The translations under genes were made by a program, and so were the position numbers. This document shows positions 49,421-62,349 of a stretch of 64,000 nucleotides of DNA, piece after piece. The notes below the pieces were generated by a model. The model saw only the letters and a list, made by a program, of their open reading frames with translations, had not been told where the DNA came from and did no database searches. How positions within the stretch are numbered: the stretch's first letter is position 1; every line of letters starts with the position of its first letter. This DNA comes from Pseudoscleropodium purum (taxonomy: Eukaryota > Streptophyta > Bryopsida > Hypnales > Brachytheciaceae). The stretch spans positions 14,354,479-14,418,478 of the forward strand of contig OZ017800.1 in assembly GCA_963969395.1 (NCBI GenBank), written 5' to 3'.

Positions 49421-49945
49421 AGATTGCCAATCTTTATCTCTCCTTTGACTTGACATCCTAGATAATTTTTTCTTTCATATATTAGACAAATGTTTTTGCA
49501 CAACTTGTTCTTTTACATATCTATAATGGTCTTGACAGGGGCTATTGAGGGTTTGAGGTCCCATCCATTAAACCCAAAGGATCAAGACCATTTTTCTATC
49601 AAAAACTACTTAAATGTGCTATTTTTGCATTTGCCCATGAAAGAAAAAAAAAAACATTTTTTTTTATCTAACCATAAAATCTGAAACTTTACTTGTATGG
49701 GATCATGTGTTAAAATTTTCTAGGAGTTGAGCCTACTATTTTAATTGACTTTGACCATCATTTTTGGAAATTTTTGCACTGTAGACTTTGGCTTAAAAAA
49801 TTGTACTAAAAATTTGAAATGAAAATCTGGGGACTTTTTTTCCTTCAAAAATACATACTTGGTAGAAGTAGGTCCAAGATTGAAAGAAAAAATAAGTTGT
49901 CAATAGCTCTAAAGATAGGATTGAAGCACAATAATCCAATAGGAA

Positions 49946-50123
49946 CACTAGTAGAAAACGCAAGAATTATGTTGATTTGGACGCATTATTTTGGTCACTA
50001 TTTTGTTGATTTCAACAAAAATCTATTGATTATAACAAATTTATGTCAAAATCAACAAAATAGAGACCAAGATGCATTCAAATCAACAGAATTATGTTAA
50101 AATTCTTGCATTTTCTATTAGTG
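49946..50123. mobile_element. CACTA-type MITE
   Basis: The element is 178 bp. It begins CACTAGTAGAAAA and ends TTTTCTATTAGTG, with arms complementary over more than 60 bp. It is flanked by perfect 3-bp GAA duplications (49943-49945 and 50124-50126), as expected of CACTA/EnSpm elements. It is nested in the extra about 1 kb of repeat copy 1. Confidence 0.9.
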
Positions 50124-51103
50124 GAAGGTTGTTTTAGAAAGTAAACCTAACCTTTTCAAATAATTGTAGTTGAAAAAACTGTGAAAATTATATTTAGAAA
50201 TGAATCCTATAAGTTATTCTTTCGTAAACATGCTTAAATTGCCAAATGAACGAGATTGTCCTCAACTTTCTTCTTCCTAGTCCAAATAGATAGACTCAAA
50301 GTTTCACATGTAGAAAAAATAGAATATTTTACAAAAGAATTTAAAATTTTTTTGACTTTTTGCAATTTTTTTGGGTTGCCCACTACCCATAGAGTTTAAT
50401 TTTAGGCTTTTTGTGGTTTACTATAACTTTTACTCTCAAGGAATAATTGAAATAAAAATTATATTTTCACAAAGCTAATTATTTTTCCTATCCTATGAAA
50501 AAGTTTCAAAACTTTTCATAAGAAATTGAGGTCACAGGAATCTACCCAAAACCTATTTTGTCTTTGAAAGGAACAATGGTCTTTTAGGGACTAAATTAGA
50601 TATTTAAAAAAAAGCTCATTGTGTTCATGACTATGATTCTAATGTAAATGATCATCAACTAAAAGATTACTTTTGTTTCCATGCATACTTGTCCTACAAT
50701 CACTCTTAACAATTCACAACAATTAAAAGCCTCAAAAATTGGTTCCTACATTTGTTAGTTCACTTTTTAGAAAAAAGTAAGAATTTAAATAGGAGATAAA
50801 TACTTACATAAGCATCTTCAATCCAATCCATGTATGGCACTTTTTGAAGACTCCATATATCTAAGAATATTACACTTTGTGTCATCTTAGAATTAAATGT
50901 TTGCATCGACATTTCAATGATGTATGTGCACATTCAAAAATGCATTGACAAATAGAGGTTCACTATCCTTTAGTTGTAAAAATTCCAATTGCCAAAGTTT
51001 TCCAAATTCAAAACATAATCCAATTGAAAACCTTCAATTGGGCCAAAACCATCAATCAGTATCTAAAGAATAAAAAAGACATGACTATTAGAAGGTGATG
51101 TTT

Positions 51104-51601
51104 TAGGTGCATAGTAACAACAAAAGTGTTGTTTTTGTGAAAATTAGATATGAATAATTCATGGAGGTACATGTATCTTTTTGCCATTGGTTGTGAAAAT
51201 GAGATGGGAGATTGTGAAAAACCAACCTTTCACACCATATTTATATATTTTTTAAAGCTATTTGCAATCGATATGGGATATAGATTGTTCTATATATTTT
51301 ATATATATCTATATGAATTTGTATTTGTATTTAATTCATATAAATATGTATATATTACATATACATTTTATATATTGTATGTATTTCATATTCCATATTT
51401 TGGATCCCAAAGTACCAAACCCTAATCTTTTCCATGGCCAAGATTGTCTCTCACAATAGCAATCAACAAGAGTTACTTACTTTTCAATGGGAGGTCAACA
51501 TTGAAGGGGAGAGAAGTTTTTATAATCAAAACTAATGGATGTGGATTTTTTCAAAGGAAAAATTATAGACTTGTTTGCATTTTTGTTGTGCATAGTTAGA
51601 G
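51104..51601. mobile_element. 498-bp insertion with 10-bp target duplication
   Basis: GGTGATGTTT occurs at 51094-51103 and again at 51602-51611. The homologous large-repeat copy has the site once (near 63095, as AGTGATGTTT) with no intervening DNA. The ends are weakly inverted (GCATAGT-ACAACAAAA). A 9-10 bp duplication is typical of Mutator-like elements. The interior is AT microsatellite-like and non-coding. Confidence 0.65.
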
Positions 51602-53467
51602 GGTGATGTTTGATATCACCTCTAGGTTGGGTTTTTAATTAGTTTTAGAATACAAGTTGTAAATCATTTAAATGTAATTTAGAATTGATTTTGGTTCTAT
51701 ATTTGAATTTTTTTCAATCCAATTCTCAATTAATTTTATTTAATTTGGAATTTATTTTGGAATTAGCTTTAGATTTGTTTCAGATCTCATTGTCATTGTT
51801 ACTTCTTACACTCAAGTGTAAATCACTTGGTGGCTCATTGAATGTACTCCTCTTTGAATCTAGTGGCTTTTATTGAAGCTTAAAGTATTAGTGAATAGCA
51901 CTTATTTTATTTTACTTTGAAACATCTCCATTACATCAATACCAAATTTCAAAAGATAACTTCTTTTAATATCCTATGTTTCGATCAATTTAATAATTAA
52001 TTATAACAAAATTTAAAGTGGATACAAAATTTCATAAATTTAAAGATCTATATATTAAAAAACAAAGATTTTTCTTAAAGGTCTTTTGATCATTTTGAAA
52101 TCTAAAATTTTATAATTAGAAAATTTTAGAATAATTTGAAAATTCAAAAGACATGTCAAAAATACAAATGTTGAAATTGACCAAGAGGTACAATAGACTC
52201 TCAAAGAAATGGACAAACCATCTTAAGAAAAGTTACAAATGAAATTCATTCATTGACAACTTTCAACCATTTTACTTATTTATAATCCAAAATCTTATAC
52301 AAAGAAATATTATCTCAACAATTGTAACTTATTGAATCTAAAAAAACTTATGAATTCTTGAAAAAAATTTAAGAAAATATATACAAAGGCCGTACTAACA
52401 AAATAATGCTTTTTCCAAATTACAATTAGAAAGTTGGATAAGATTTAGAATCCTAATTCAAAAAATACAGGGATGAATTCATTTTAAAATCAATCTTTAT
52501 GTAAGTAATGTATTTTCTTTTTGAAAACTTAATAGGTATCATTCATTTGCAAGAAATACTATTTCATTTTGTGTCAAAGGAGATGGTTTTGAAATTACAT
52601 AGGCTTTTGAGAAAAAGAAATCCATTTTAGTCTATCATATATGAATATTGGATAAGACAAAAAATCTACAATTGTTACTTTTGACTCCCTCCAAACCGTA
52701 ATTATCATAGTTTACAAGTTTATGGCAATTCAAAACATTGTTGAAATCTCCCAAATAGGATCAAAACAATGAATCATCTTCTATGAGATTGGGTGAGACA
52801 AGGAGGCTAGCCTACATTCCTTTCCATATATTTGGCTTTCTTTCTTGAATTTACATAATACCATATTTAGTTGATAAACAACACTATGAACCAAGTCTAG
52901 TAAGCTTCATCTATTTCAATTTAGTTAGCAATTCTAAAAGAATTCAAGCTCTATAAGTCCTTTTATAAAAAAATGCATATTATATCATGATACTAATTGT
53001 ACTCTTTACTATCTCAAAAGTGAACTATTATATATAAACGGGGATACTTTTAGAACCTTATGAGACCTTCCTAAACTTAAAAAATTCCAAAAGTTTAAAA
53101 CAACTTGCAACATTAATGTAGCAACTTCCATTTACCTTAAAACCTTCAACATGGGAAAACATTTGGAGGGAACTAACACTCTCAAACTTGCTAACAATTC
53201 TCAACTAATCGTTTAATGCATTTCTTGTTTAGCATAGTTCTAACAAAATCCCATCAATACTTTTGCATGGCCTAAGATTGGTAAGACTTATTTTGAAAAA
53301 CAATATTAAAAGCTCTACATCTTCATTGACAAACCTAGGAATGCAAGCTCGCTTCTTCACGGAAGTCCCTCAAATTCATTGAAGTTAGTTCTTTCGTGAT
53401 TTCTATTCTTCACTAGAATTTTTCTTCAAAATCCTCAAGGTGGAGGTAGAGGAAGGGTGGTTGGTTT

Positions 53468-54415
53468 CTAGATCAAGCCTTGAGATTTTAAAGGACCCAC
53501 ATTTGCAGCTGCAACATGATATCTCTTGGGAACATTTTTGGACATTTGTAGCTGCAATTTCTCTCCATTTGAGTCATTATTATGGTTTGAAGTTCCTGTG
53601 ATGGGTTTGTTGACATTCTTTGTAGCTTCAGTATGGATACAAATGTCTTTTTGAGAGATTCTAGGAGAGATTGTACCTGATTTGGGATGAAGTGAAAGTA
53701 AAGATTGATTGAAGTTTGTGTAACTTTCAGACATGCCTATAATACTGGAGTCTTGGTTTTGTAGAAGATAGCTTGAATGCTTCTTCCCTTGTTGTGCATT
53801 TGTGCATTGATGAGCTTTCCTTTCCTCTCTCAATTGTTTGGGATGCTCACATAGCCCATGGCCCTTCATAGCAATCTTGCATCATTACAAACTCCAAGTG
53901 CCATCTTTGTATTTGTGTTTGTAGCTGCATTGTACCCTAGTTTGGATGCATGCTTCTTGAGCAATTGGAGGTTTAGATGGTATCAAGTACTTTGGACTAC
54001 CTAGATTTGGAGAATGTGAGGTTTTGTCTTCTTGTACTTATAAGCTCCTATGATGTTTGTAGATGGTCTGACCTACCATCGCCATCATATGACACTGCCT
54101 TTTTCTAATATCGTCTTTCTCGACTTGTACACACTTTTGGCTCATTTGTACTTCTATCTTGGTGAAGGTTTTAGCCTTAATTGCCTGCAAGCCATGACAT
54201 AGAATGGTATGGCCATGGTAAATAAGCTCTTCATCATATGATAAAGGAGATTTTTGCTTTTTGCTTAACATCAAAAGTTGCCCATATAAGACCAATTTTG
54301 AATATGTTGGATTTACATCTAAAGTAGTCATTTGTATGTTGCCTATACTTTGGTCCATCTCTTCAAACTCCGTTGCATATTTGGACAAAGCTACAATCCC
54401 CTTCCGAAATGCTTT
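53468..54415 (-). pseudogene. Unidentified coding remnant or unannotated gene fragment
   Basis: Two sizeable frames lie on the same strand. The upstream one (54415-54038) can be read from KAFRKGIVALSKYATEFEE through LMLSKKQKS and ends HHRSL; the only start inside it is not a clear ATG, and a TAG upstream could be a splice acceptor. The downstream one (53869-53468, MKGHGLCEHPKQL) has 133 residues. The gap between them reads partly in another frame, then hits a stop, consistent with frameshifts or an unrecognised intron. Composition is more protein-like than in neighbouring AT-rich DNA. I recognise no family and cannot tell host gene from transposon gene. Confidence 0.35.
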
Positions 54416-54459
54416 CCTCTAAGTTGGAACAACTTCTAGAATGTCAAGTAAGACAACAA

Positions 54460-56070
54460 AGCATCTATCAAGGTGATTGAAGGAAACACTTCAAGTTTGG
54501 ATCAAAAATGTTGTTTTTAGCCATAGAATTGGCATTTCTATACAATCTACTGTCAATTCTATGTATCAAAAATGCTATTATAGATCTAAATTGTTGATTC
54601 AAAATGTCTATAGATTTAAATCGTTAATTCAATTCTATACAATACTATAGATTGTTACTGGGTACTTTATAAGTCACTAGGAGAAAAAAATAGTAGAAAA
54701 AGAGTCTACAAACCTTTTCATTATTAGTAATAAAAACAATAAATTTTTTCCATTAAACAACTATTTGCTAGAAAAGTTTGCACTTGCATTGCACCCAAGG
54801 GACATTTGAAAATATATACCATTTCAGACTATAAAAAAGTCCCTAACTCACAATTGCAATGCATCAATGATATCTAAAACATCAATTTATTACACTTATT
54901 ATCATATCTATGTATTATAGAGTCCTTTTTTTTTCTTACAAAAATTTATACATACAAAAAAAAAAGCTTAAATAAATAGTGTGGACATAGTGACAATCCC
55001 ATAATAATCCATACTAAAGTCCATCTATACTTAATGTGAATGATTTTTAAACATTAATTACATGATTGCTTAAGCAACCAAATATAGAATAAAGTGTCTA
55101 ATTTTTTTATTAAAAAATATATTGTTTATTATATGCAATGGTGCTTGTAATAAGAAGTCCCTAAAAATGACTTTGTGACAATGGTTTTGGTCTACCCAAC
55201 TATGGATGCATTCACCCTTCAATTGACCTAAATGAGTCAATGTACCAAAATTTGGCTACAAGGGGTGTTTTGAGAGAAGAATGAGTGACCTTTTATATGC
55301 TTCCAAGGACACCCACCTCCTCTCATTTCTAAAGTAATAAACTTATCAATTAAGATTTTCTTTCTAATCTTCAATTTTTGACTTTTTACGTCGGTTAAAA
55401 ACCCTCACTTTTGGAAAAAGACTCCAAATCACAAATGAAATACACTATTGGCTTTAGAAGACCATTTTTAGTCTTTAGAAATCTCAACCCCTTTTTCTAT
55501 AGCCAAAACTCATCAAAATCTAGAAATTTAAGTGTTTTTAGTAGCATCCCTTAATTGAATTAAAAAAATAATATAATTTCTTGTATCATATATATGTTGG
55601 TGTTTCAAACTTTCAATACATTTTTCAACAAACTTAAAAGAATACTTCAAATTATAAGTGCATGTTCTACATTTGTACAATTGCAACATTATAATTGATG
55701 AAAAAATCCAAAATCAAATTCAAAACATTAAGAAATAGATCATTGAGAACTACATATGTAGTATTTTTTAATAATCACATCTTAAAGAAATTGAAGGTCA
55801 AACATATTCTACACATCAAATCAATGTTCTTAAAAACTTCATAAGCAATGTAAAATTTAGCATTAGGGTTTAGAATTAACCAATTAGGGTAAGGATTTTG
55901 GGTATAGAGTTTGCAATTTCAAATGCATAGAAATTTATATGAATTACATATTCATACATGAACACCATATTGAATATGTGTAGTATTAAGTAGAAGTCTA
56001 GAAAGCGAACCCACATTTTTTAGAACCCAATGTTTTAATAAATGAGGGACAGTCAAATAGACAGTAGGAT
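54460..56070. other. Gene-free AT-rich intergenic DNA
   Basis: No supported feature. Short frames only. Confidence 0.5.
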
Positions 56071-56074
56071 GGAT

Positions 56075-57215
56075 ATCCACTATGCACTTGCAGCATGCTT
56101 CATTTGTCATTTGCAATTTCAATTTTTAGAGAGGGCATGTAATATGTTGTTGGAAAGGTTATTCCAAGACCTTTTCAAAAGTACATTATATGCCTCCCAT
56201 TTAAAAGAATGAGGTTGCAAATAGCAAATGAAGTTTTATACTCTTTCAAAACGATGTTCATCTAATTATCTGCATAGTCGCCTACCTATCTACCAAGTGG
56301 ACGATGGTGTGAATGAACAAACAAGTGGATGGATTGATAGATGAAAAGTATACATTTGCAAGAAATTTCATTTTTCATTTGAGGCTTCAAACTGTCTACA
56401 CAGTTGTCCACTTGTTCAACAAGTGGACAGTTGGACGAACGCATAGTATACATTGACAGTGAGTATTTTTTGTCATTTGTGATTTGAGTTTTTTAAGTTT
56501 GAGGGTATGTGTTATACTTTAAGAAAGGTATTTGCAAGCCCTCTTCAACAATATATTACATGCCTCTAAATTCCCAAATTGAGATTGCACATAGCAAATG
56601 AAATTTTTTACTCTTTCATGAGGGCATCTGCCCAATTGTCCACCCCTTTGCCTAGCGGACGGTTGGGCAAATAGATACACAACTAAGCAAAAAATTGGTC
56701 TAACTCCTATAATGCACTTGGGGCAACTTTTTTTCTATTTGCGACTTGAATTTTTTTAGTTTATATGAGGGTTATATTATTGGAAAGGTATTTACAAGAC
56801 CTTTCCAATGGTACATTATACGCCTCCAAATTCTAAAAATTGAGGTCACAAATAGCAAATGAATTTTTTTGCTCTTTCATGAGGATGTCTACCCAACTAT
56901 TCACTTGCCCATCAAGTGAATGTCTTTGTAGACAATTGGCTCAACAACCACAATGCACTTGCAAGTTGCAATGATCTTTTTTTGTAATTTGTGATTTAAG
57001 TTTTTTGAGTTTGGGGACATGTAATATATTGTTGAAAAGGTATTTGCAAGACCTTTCCTATAGTATATTAGACGCTTCAAAACTCTATGAATTGAGATCG
57101 TAAATGACAAAAAAAATTATTTGTTGGTTTAAAATGGGTGTCTTCTTGACTACTGTCTGTTGAGCCGTTTGCCCGACCATTGTCTACCAAGTCATTTGCT
57201 TGTCCGGCATCCATC
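56075..57215 (+). repeat. Four-unit diverged tandem array (about 250-360 bp units)
   Basis: Units start near 56075, 56440, 56695 and 56945. Each contains ATGCACTTG or equivalent, ATTTG-GA-TT-A-TTTTT-AG, ATGT-ATAT-TTG-TG-AAAGGTATT, AAGACCTTTCCAA, AC(A/G)CCTCCAAATT and (except the last) ATAGCAAATGAA-TTTT. A GCCT/CCAAGTGGAC-like linker of CCACTTG and CAAGTGGAC motifs follows. Non-coding. Confidence 0.82.
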
Positions 57216-57460
57216 AAATCATCTGCCTTTTAGCCATCCGCACTTTTGTTTTATCTCAAATAACTTTTGCTAACAATCATTTTACCCCACCACATCCACT
57301 ACATTGTCATGATGTAAATATATAATTTGCATAAAATGTGTATTAATTTTATATTTTAGAAAGATTCTAGAATCTAGAGGACAAGCTTCAAGGTGACACT
57401 TTCAATAACTTCAAAACAACACTTGTTGCCAATGAAGTTGTTAAAAGGACAAAAGTCTTC

Positions 57461-57681
57461 TACCACATTTAACTACTTTTGGACTTTTGAAAGTCCAGAA
57501 CTAATAATAGTGATCACGAGGAAAAAAAATTTCATCAGGAAATAATCCTAAACATCGAGAGATCAGTCCAAAACATTCAGAGATCTATACAATCATCAAG
57601 AGATCTCCCGATGTTAACATCAAGAGATTTGTTGATGTATAGTCCATAATTCATTGAATAGTCCAAAAGTAGTTAAATGTG
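57461..57681. repeat. Inverted repeat with 23-bp perfect arms
   Basis: CCACATTTAACTACTTTTGG (continuing ACT) at about 57461 pairs with its exact complement ending at 57681. The 175-bp interior has four or five copies of an (A)CATC-AGAGATC(T) motif (about 57545-57640). Likely a small foldback element. Confidence 0.75.
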
Positions 57682-57689
57682 GCATTCTT

Positions 57690-60560
57690 GGATAAATTTC
57701 GCCAATTTGAAGTATTCTCTTTGATTTTAAAAAATTTGTGTTTAAATTTTAAGTTCAACTTTAAAATGTCAAATTGGAGGTATTTTATGGAATTGCAAGA
57801 TCCAGAGTCTTAACCAAAAGCTGAACTAGAACTTCTTTTTTTACAATTTTCAATTCAATCGTCTCAACAAGAGGTCTCCATACTATTGTCAATCCATTTG
57901 CAAGATGAAACTAGACCTTTTTGTTTGCTGAAGAAATCTTATGTAGAGCAACGTTGGCATAGTAATCTCCAAAGTGACACTTCTACTTTGGTGATCCTAC
58001 TTCAAATTAGATGTGTTGAACTAGACATCCAAGAAATGGCATTTGAAGGGAGTTTTGAGGGCCTAAACAACGACCAATATTATTATATGGTTAGGCCAAT
58101 CAAGGAAAATTCCGGCTACTAATGTTAGTTGAAAGAGCTAGTAAATCCTTTAATGAAAGCTAAACGTGCAAATTACGTCGCAAACATCGTCAAGTGTATC
58201 CACAAATTCTTGTAGATGGAATAATGTTTTTTTTTTACTTTAGTTTTTACCTCCAATTGGTTTTAGTTGAAGTTTTATTGCTAGTTGAAATTTTCTATAT
58301 TCTATTTATACATTAAGAATTGAAATTTAGGAAAATAGAAGAGGTTTATCTTTTGATTTTGACCTTTGAAGTTCATTGGTCTTGAAAGGGGATTAGGAGC
58401 TTACCTTAGGGGGTGTTTTTTTGAGCCAATGGGTATTTAGAGGACCATGAAATGTGTACATTGGTTGATTCTACTTACTTTAGAGGTTTAGAGGCTTGGT
58501 ATGCATCTTCTTTTTTCCTTTTAGTTAAGTTTTGGGGAAACAAGTGGTTGTTGTATGTTTTGGAGTTTTTAAAGTGTAGGGTTGTAGAGACCAAAAGTTC
58601 AAACAATCATATCTTTGTATGTGTAAAAGATTTTGAAATGAAAATTTATTGTTTTTACCTCCTCTCACTGTAGTTTCAAAAAGATCTTTTTTGTGTGATT
58701 TGAAGCTAAAAGCAAAAATTTATAAGCATTTGAGTGGAAGAGGGTTTGCTGCCACTTAAACAAAGAAGAACAGAGATTTGAGTGGCCACCAAAGTTTGTA
58801 TTTTTCTTTAATCTCTTTGAAAGTTTAAGGCATTAGAGAAAAAAAAATGTGTCTTTTTAAAATTCATCTTTTAAAGCAATTGAAGCTATGTAGAGTAAGT
58901 TATAGGTTCTTGAATAGAAAGGAGTTTATTGCCTTTATTGTTTAAAACTAGTAACTTCGAGAAACTATAAATTTTACTTGAAGGATGAAGTACAAGTGAA
59001 TTTTTAAGTGACGGTAGAAGAACTTGTTGTCTTTTCAAAAAAATATCATTTTGTTAGTTGAAAGAAAATTTGTAAAAGTTATAAGTAGTGAAGCAAAAGA
59101 AGGTCTATTGCCTTCCTATTTCAAGAAGAATGGAATTAGAATGAAGTTAGTCTCGGGTTTTTTTTAAGTTTTGAATTGACACTAAGACTCGAAGACAAAA
59201 AGATTGAATATTTGTAGATTGTAGATTGTAGCTTGTCGTTCCTAACTAATTTTGGAGGCTTGTTGTCTTTCTATTGTTATTATTAGTCGGTTTGGAGGCT
59301 TATTGTTTTCATTTTTGCTTTGGAAATATTATTGCAAATTATGTGAATATCCAAGTGTAGCCCTGTTTTGTGATTAAAGTGACAAAGTGGGATTAATCAC
59401 CCACATGATGTCGTTCCCATTGATGAAGCATGATTGTTTGTCATTGTAGGTTTGAAATTTAAGAGTCAATCTTTTGGACAGTTTAACTCGTGGTTTGGCT
59501 GTCTCATTTTACCCATTTAAAGCCATAGGATCTTATCACCTACCTTAATCCTTATATCCATTTATAGTCAATACAAGATAGGTCAACATAGAGCAATTTG
59601 AAGATTGAAGAATGAAGACTAAAAAACTTGAAGATTCAATTGAACTTCCTAGCATATTATTTTCAATCATAGACAGATACCTTGCGTATTCCTACAGTAT
59701 ATTCTTTTCAACTTGACAACATTCACTGTATTCAATTGTTCAATTTTAGATATAATTTTGCCTTGGACGTGTCATTTGGTCAATCCTACTAATTAGAATC
59801 TAGTTTAATAAAAATAAAATATGTTTTTGAAATGAAAAAAATAGTCAATACCTACAATTGAAATATCAATTTATCAAATCTACATTCAATTTAAATTTTA
59901 TGTAAAATTGGCACATTATGCAATAGTTATGAGCAAAAAATCAACTTATCCATCCGTACAATCTTTGAATAAGAAATTAAATGAAACACTTATAAGTTTA
60001 AATTAATTTGGATTTTGAAATATAGAGCTTCTAATTACAATAATTCATTGAATTATTTTTTCTAAAATTTTGAAATGGAGTTGAAAGATAACCTCTTAGA
60101 ATTGGTTAAAGTTTTTAAGTTCAAATAAAAACTCAAAATGAAAATTTTGAAAGTTACAGGTTTGACCAAAGACATCCAATCTTGGGATGCAAGGGTTGCT
60201 ATTTTGTGGGCTTAAGAACATGAATCCATGAGTCTAGAAACTATATATCTATTTAAATATAAGGCTTACATGCATACATTTATGTTCACACTAGCATCAT
60301 TGCTTTGGATGCACTAACCTTTAGGAACTAAGATTGGAAGCTTTTAAAGATTTATATAGGTATTTTCTATATTTCACATTTATCTAATAGAAAAACAAAG
60401 ATAATTTCAAAATAATTTGTTATAAATATTATAAAATAGGTACAAATCATTATATGAGATTTAAATTGATTAGGTTGTAGAATTATAGCAGTGAAAAGGA
60501 TGTAATATATGCTTTTATGCAATTTATATCTACAATGTATTGAAAAGAGGCAAACTTTCT
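57690..60560. other. Gene-free AT-rich intergenic DNA
   Basis: Frames such as 57886-58122 (78 aa) have no recognisable domain or splice context. No feature supported. Confidence 0.5.
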
Positions 60561-60960
60561 TGTTCTTCCATTTCCTCCCCCTCTTCTACTTAAAAAATTG
60601 ATAGCTATTGATTTTTTAAAAATCCTCCCTCCCCCCTCCCCCAAATGCCATTGATCTTGAAAAACAACTCAAGTGAATTTCTTTTTTTCTTCCATTTCCT
60701 CCCCCTTCCCTTGCTTGAAAAATTGAGAGTTGTTGATTATTTTGAAATCCTCCCTTCCCAAGTGCCATTGATCTTGAAAAACAACTCTAGATACAATTAT
60801 GGATATGGTATATATATAGATATGGTACAATATGTATATAGTTTAAAATACAAGATACAGGACATGGATACGGGTAAGGAATATATCCCATATTAAATGT
60901 CAACCCCACCCTCACTTGAAAATTACAAAAAGGGTGGGGTTGGGTAAGGAGGTATAAAAA
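60560..60960 (-). repeat. Pyrimidine / ATGGATA / composite repeat, copy 2, with internal duplication
   Basis: Inverted relative to 33260-33640. Contains a 98-106 bp direct duplication (60565-60670 and 60689-60786) with CTTCCATTTCCTCCCCCT and GCCATTGATCTTGAAAAACA, an irregular GATATGGTA array near 60800-60880, and a GGGTGGGG hairpin (60903-60945). Confidence 0.65.
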
Positions 60961-62349
60961 AATTAATTTAATTTAAATTTATTTTTAAGCTTACTGGAGG
61001 ATGAAAAAAATTTAATTTAATCTTTTTTTGAGCTCATTGTAATACAATTTGTCCCATTGACAATGAACTCAAAAGAAGCAGTTACTATGTACATAGATCA
61101 TCAAATCTATATGCATAGTTTTTTAATCCCTAAAGATTTTGAATTTGTTTTTACCAAAAACAGATTAAGACTGCTACTTCTAAAACAAGTACCAATTTTT
61201 TTTTAAATTTGACAAATATAATGGTAGGATCTTGTACTACACTAACTTGAAAAGATGTGAAATTTTTGCATTGTAGATTGCAAGATATTAGTACTTGAAT
61301 TAACATAAATCCTTTTTTTGGGCCCTACAATAAATTGGGCACCTACACTTAATAAGATCACATTTGTAAGAAAAAATGTCCCAAATAGTGGTGCTTCTAT
61401 GGATTCATTTTTCAAAGTAAGTTTGCTACATGTTTCAAAAGTTCAGACTATTTAGAATTGTACATCATATAGGAAAAAAATAGTAAGTAGAAAAAAGTAG
61501 AGAATGATTCGAAATGCAAAATTGTTAAGAATTTAATTATAGAATTGAAAAACACCAATTCCAATGGTTTTAATGTTGCAATAAACAATCTGCACCCAAT
61601 GTTTTTATTTTATTTCAAAAATAATGAAAATTTAATTAAATAAAAAACTTCAAAGTTTTTTGTAGAGCAGAGATTTTATAACTATCTACAAACTAAAACT
61701 CCTCATAATTTTCATTTTATTGGTCAAAATGCTATGATTTAAAGCTTTCTATGTATATGAAAATAAAAAAAATCAAATTCAAAATTTTATTTCTTAAAAA
61801 AGAATTTTAAAGGAATTTTTTGAGTCACCCTTTGAGCAATTATATATCATATAATAACTTTTTAACTATATAGTCAAAAGTTCTAAAAATTGTTGGGCCT
61901 TAGAGATCTTGCTTAGACATATGTTATTTGAAAATGAAAGTGGAAAAAAGTAAAAATTTCATTTTTAGTGAACTTCCTAAAATTGCTATGTTGCCAAAAA
62001 ATACTCCGTTTGGAACTTCTAGGGTTAAACAAATCAATATGCATGGCTTGAAAACAATGCATACAAAAGTCACCTACTACTACGTATCAAATTGTACTAA
62101 CACAATGAAATTTAACTACCAGAATATAAAATAATAATAAAATATTCAAAAAATGAAAATGAATTAAAAATAAAATAATCTTTTAATTTATTATTATTAT
62201 TATTATTTAAAAAAAATTATATATTAATGAAATAATATTATCTAATATGTTAGAGTTCCTGACTATGTCAAATTGGTAATGTGGTAGTGTTCCCATATTC
62301 CTTGCAATCCAAAAACTTATTGGAGTCTTATAAAAGCCTCAAAAAACAT
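60961..62349. other. Gene-free AT-rich intergenic DNA
   Basis: No supported gene. A stretch near 62039-62110 (ATGCATGGCTTGA-AACAATG, GTATCAAATTGTACTAACACA) resembles Z-ISO intron 1 around 44680-44740. Confidence 0.5.

Larger units (their letters stand above)
49425..52540 (+). repeat. Large dispersed repeat, copy 1
   Basis: It aligns in order with 62350-64000: CTTTGACTT-GACATCC-AGATAATT, then (after an extra about 1 kb) TTCATGACTAT, ACAACAATTAAAAG, ACATAAGCATC, CCAATTGCCAAAGTTTTCCAAA, TTACTTCTTACACT, ATATCCTATGT, CCAAGAGGTA-(T)AGACTCTCAAAG and CTCAACAATT-TAACTTATTGAATCT. No transposase or polymerase is detectable. Probably an old non-autonomous or coding-dead transposable element. Confidence 0.75.

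Noticed and set aside
49109..49453. 114-aa frame in the 49-kb region
   Set aside because: Low-complexity Lys/Phe-rich frame partly inside the large repeat; no domain and no splice or promoter context.
56075..57215. CRISPR-like array
   Set aside because: Repeat units are long (about 250-360 bp), diverged and in plant nuclear DNA; there are no short direct repeats with unique spacers.
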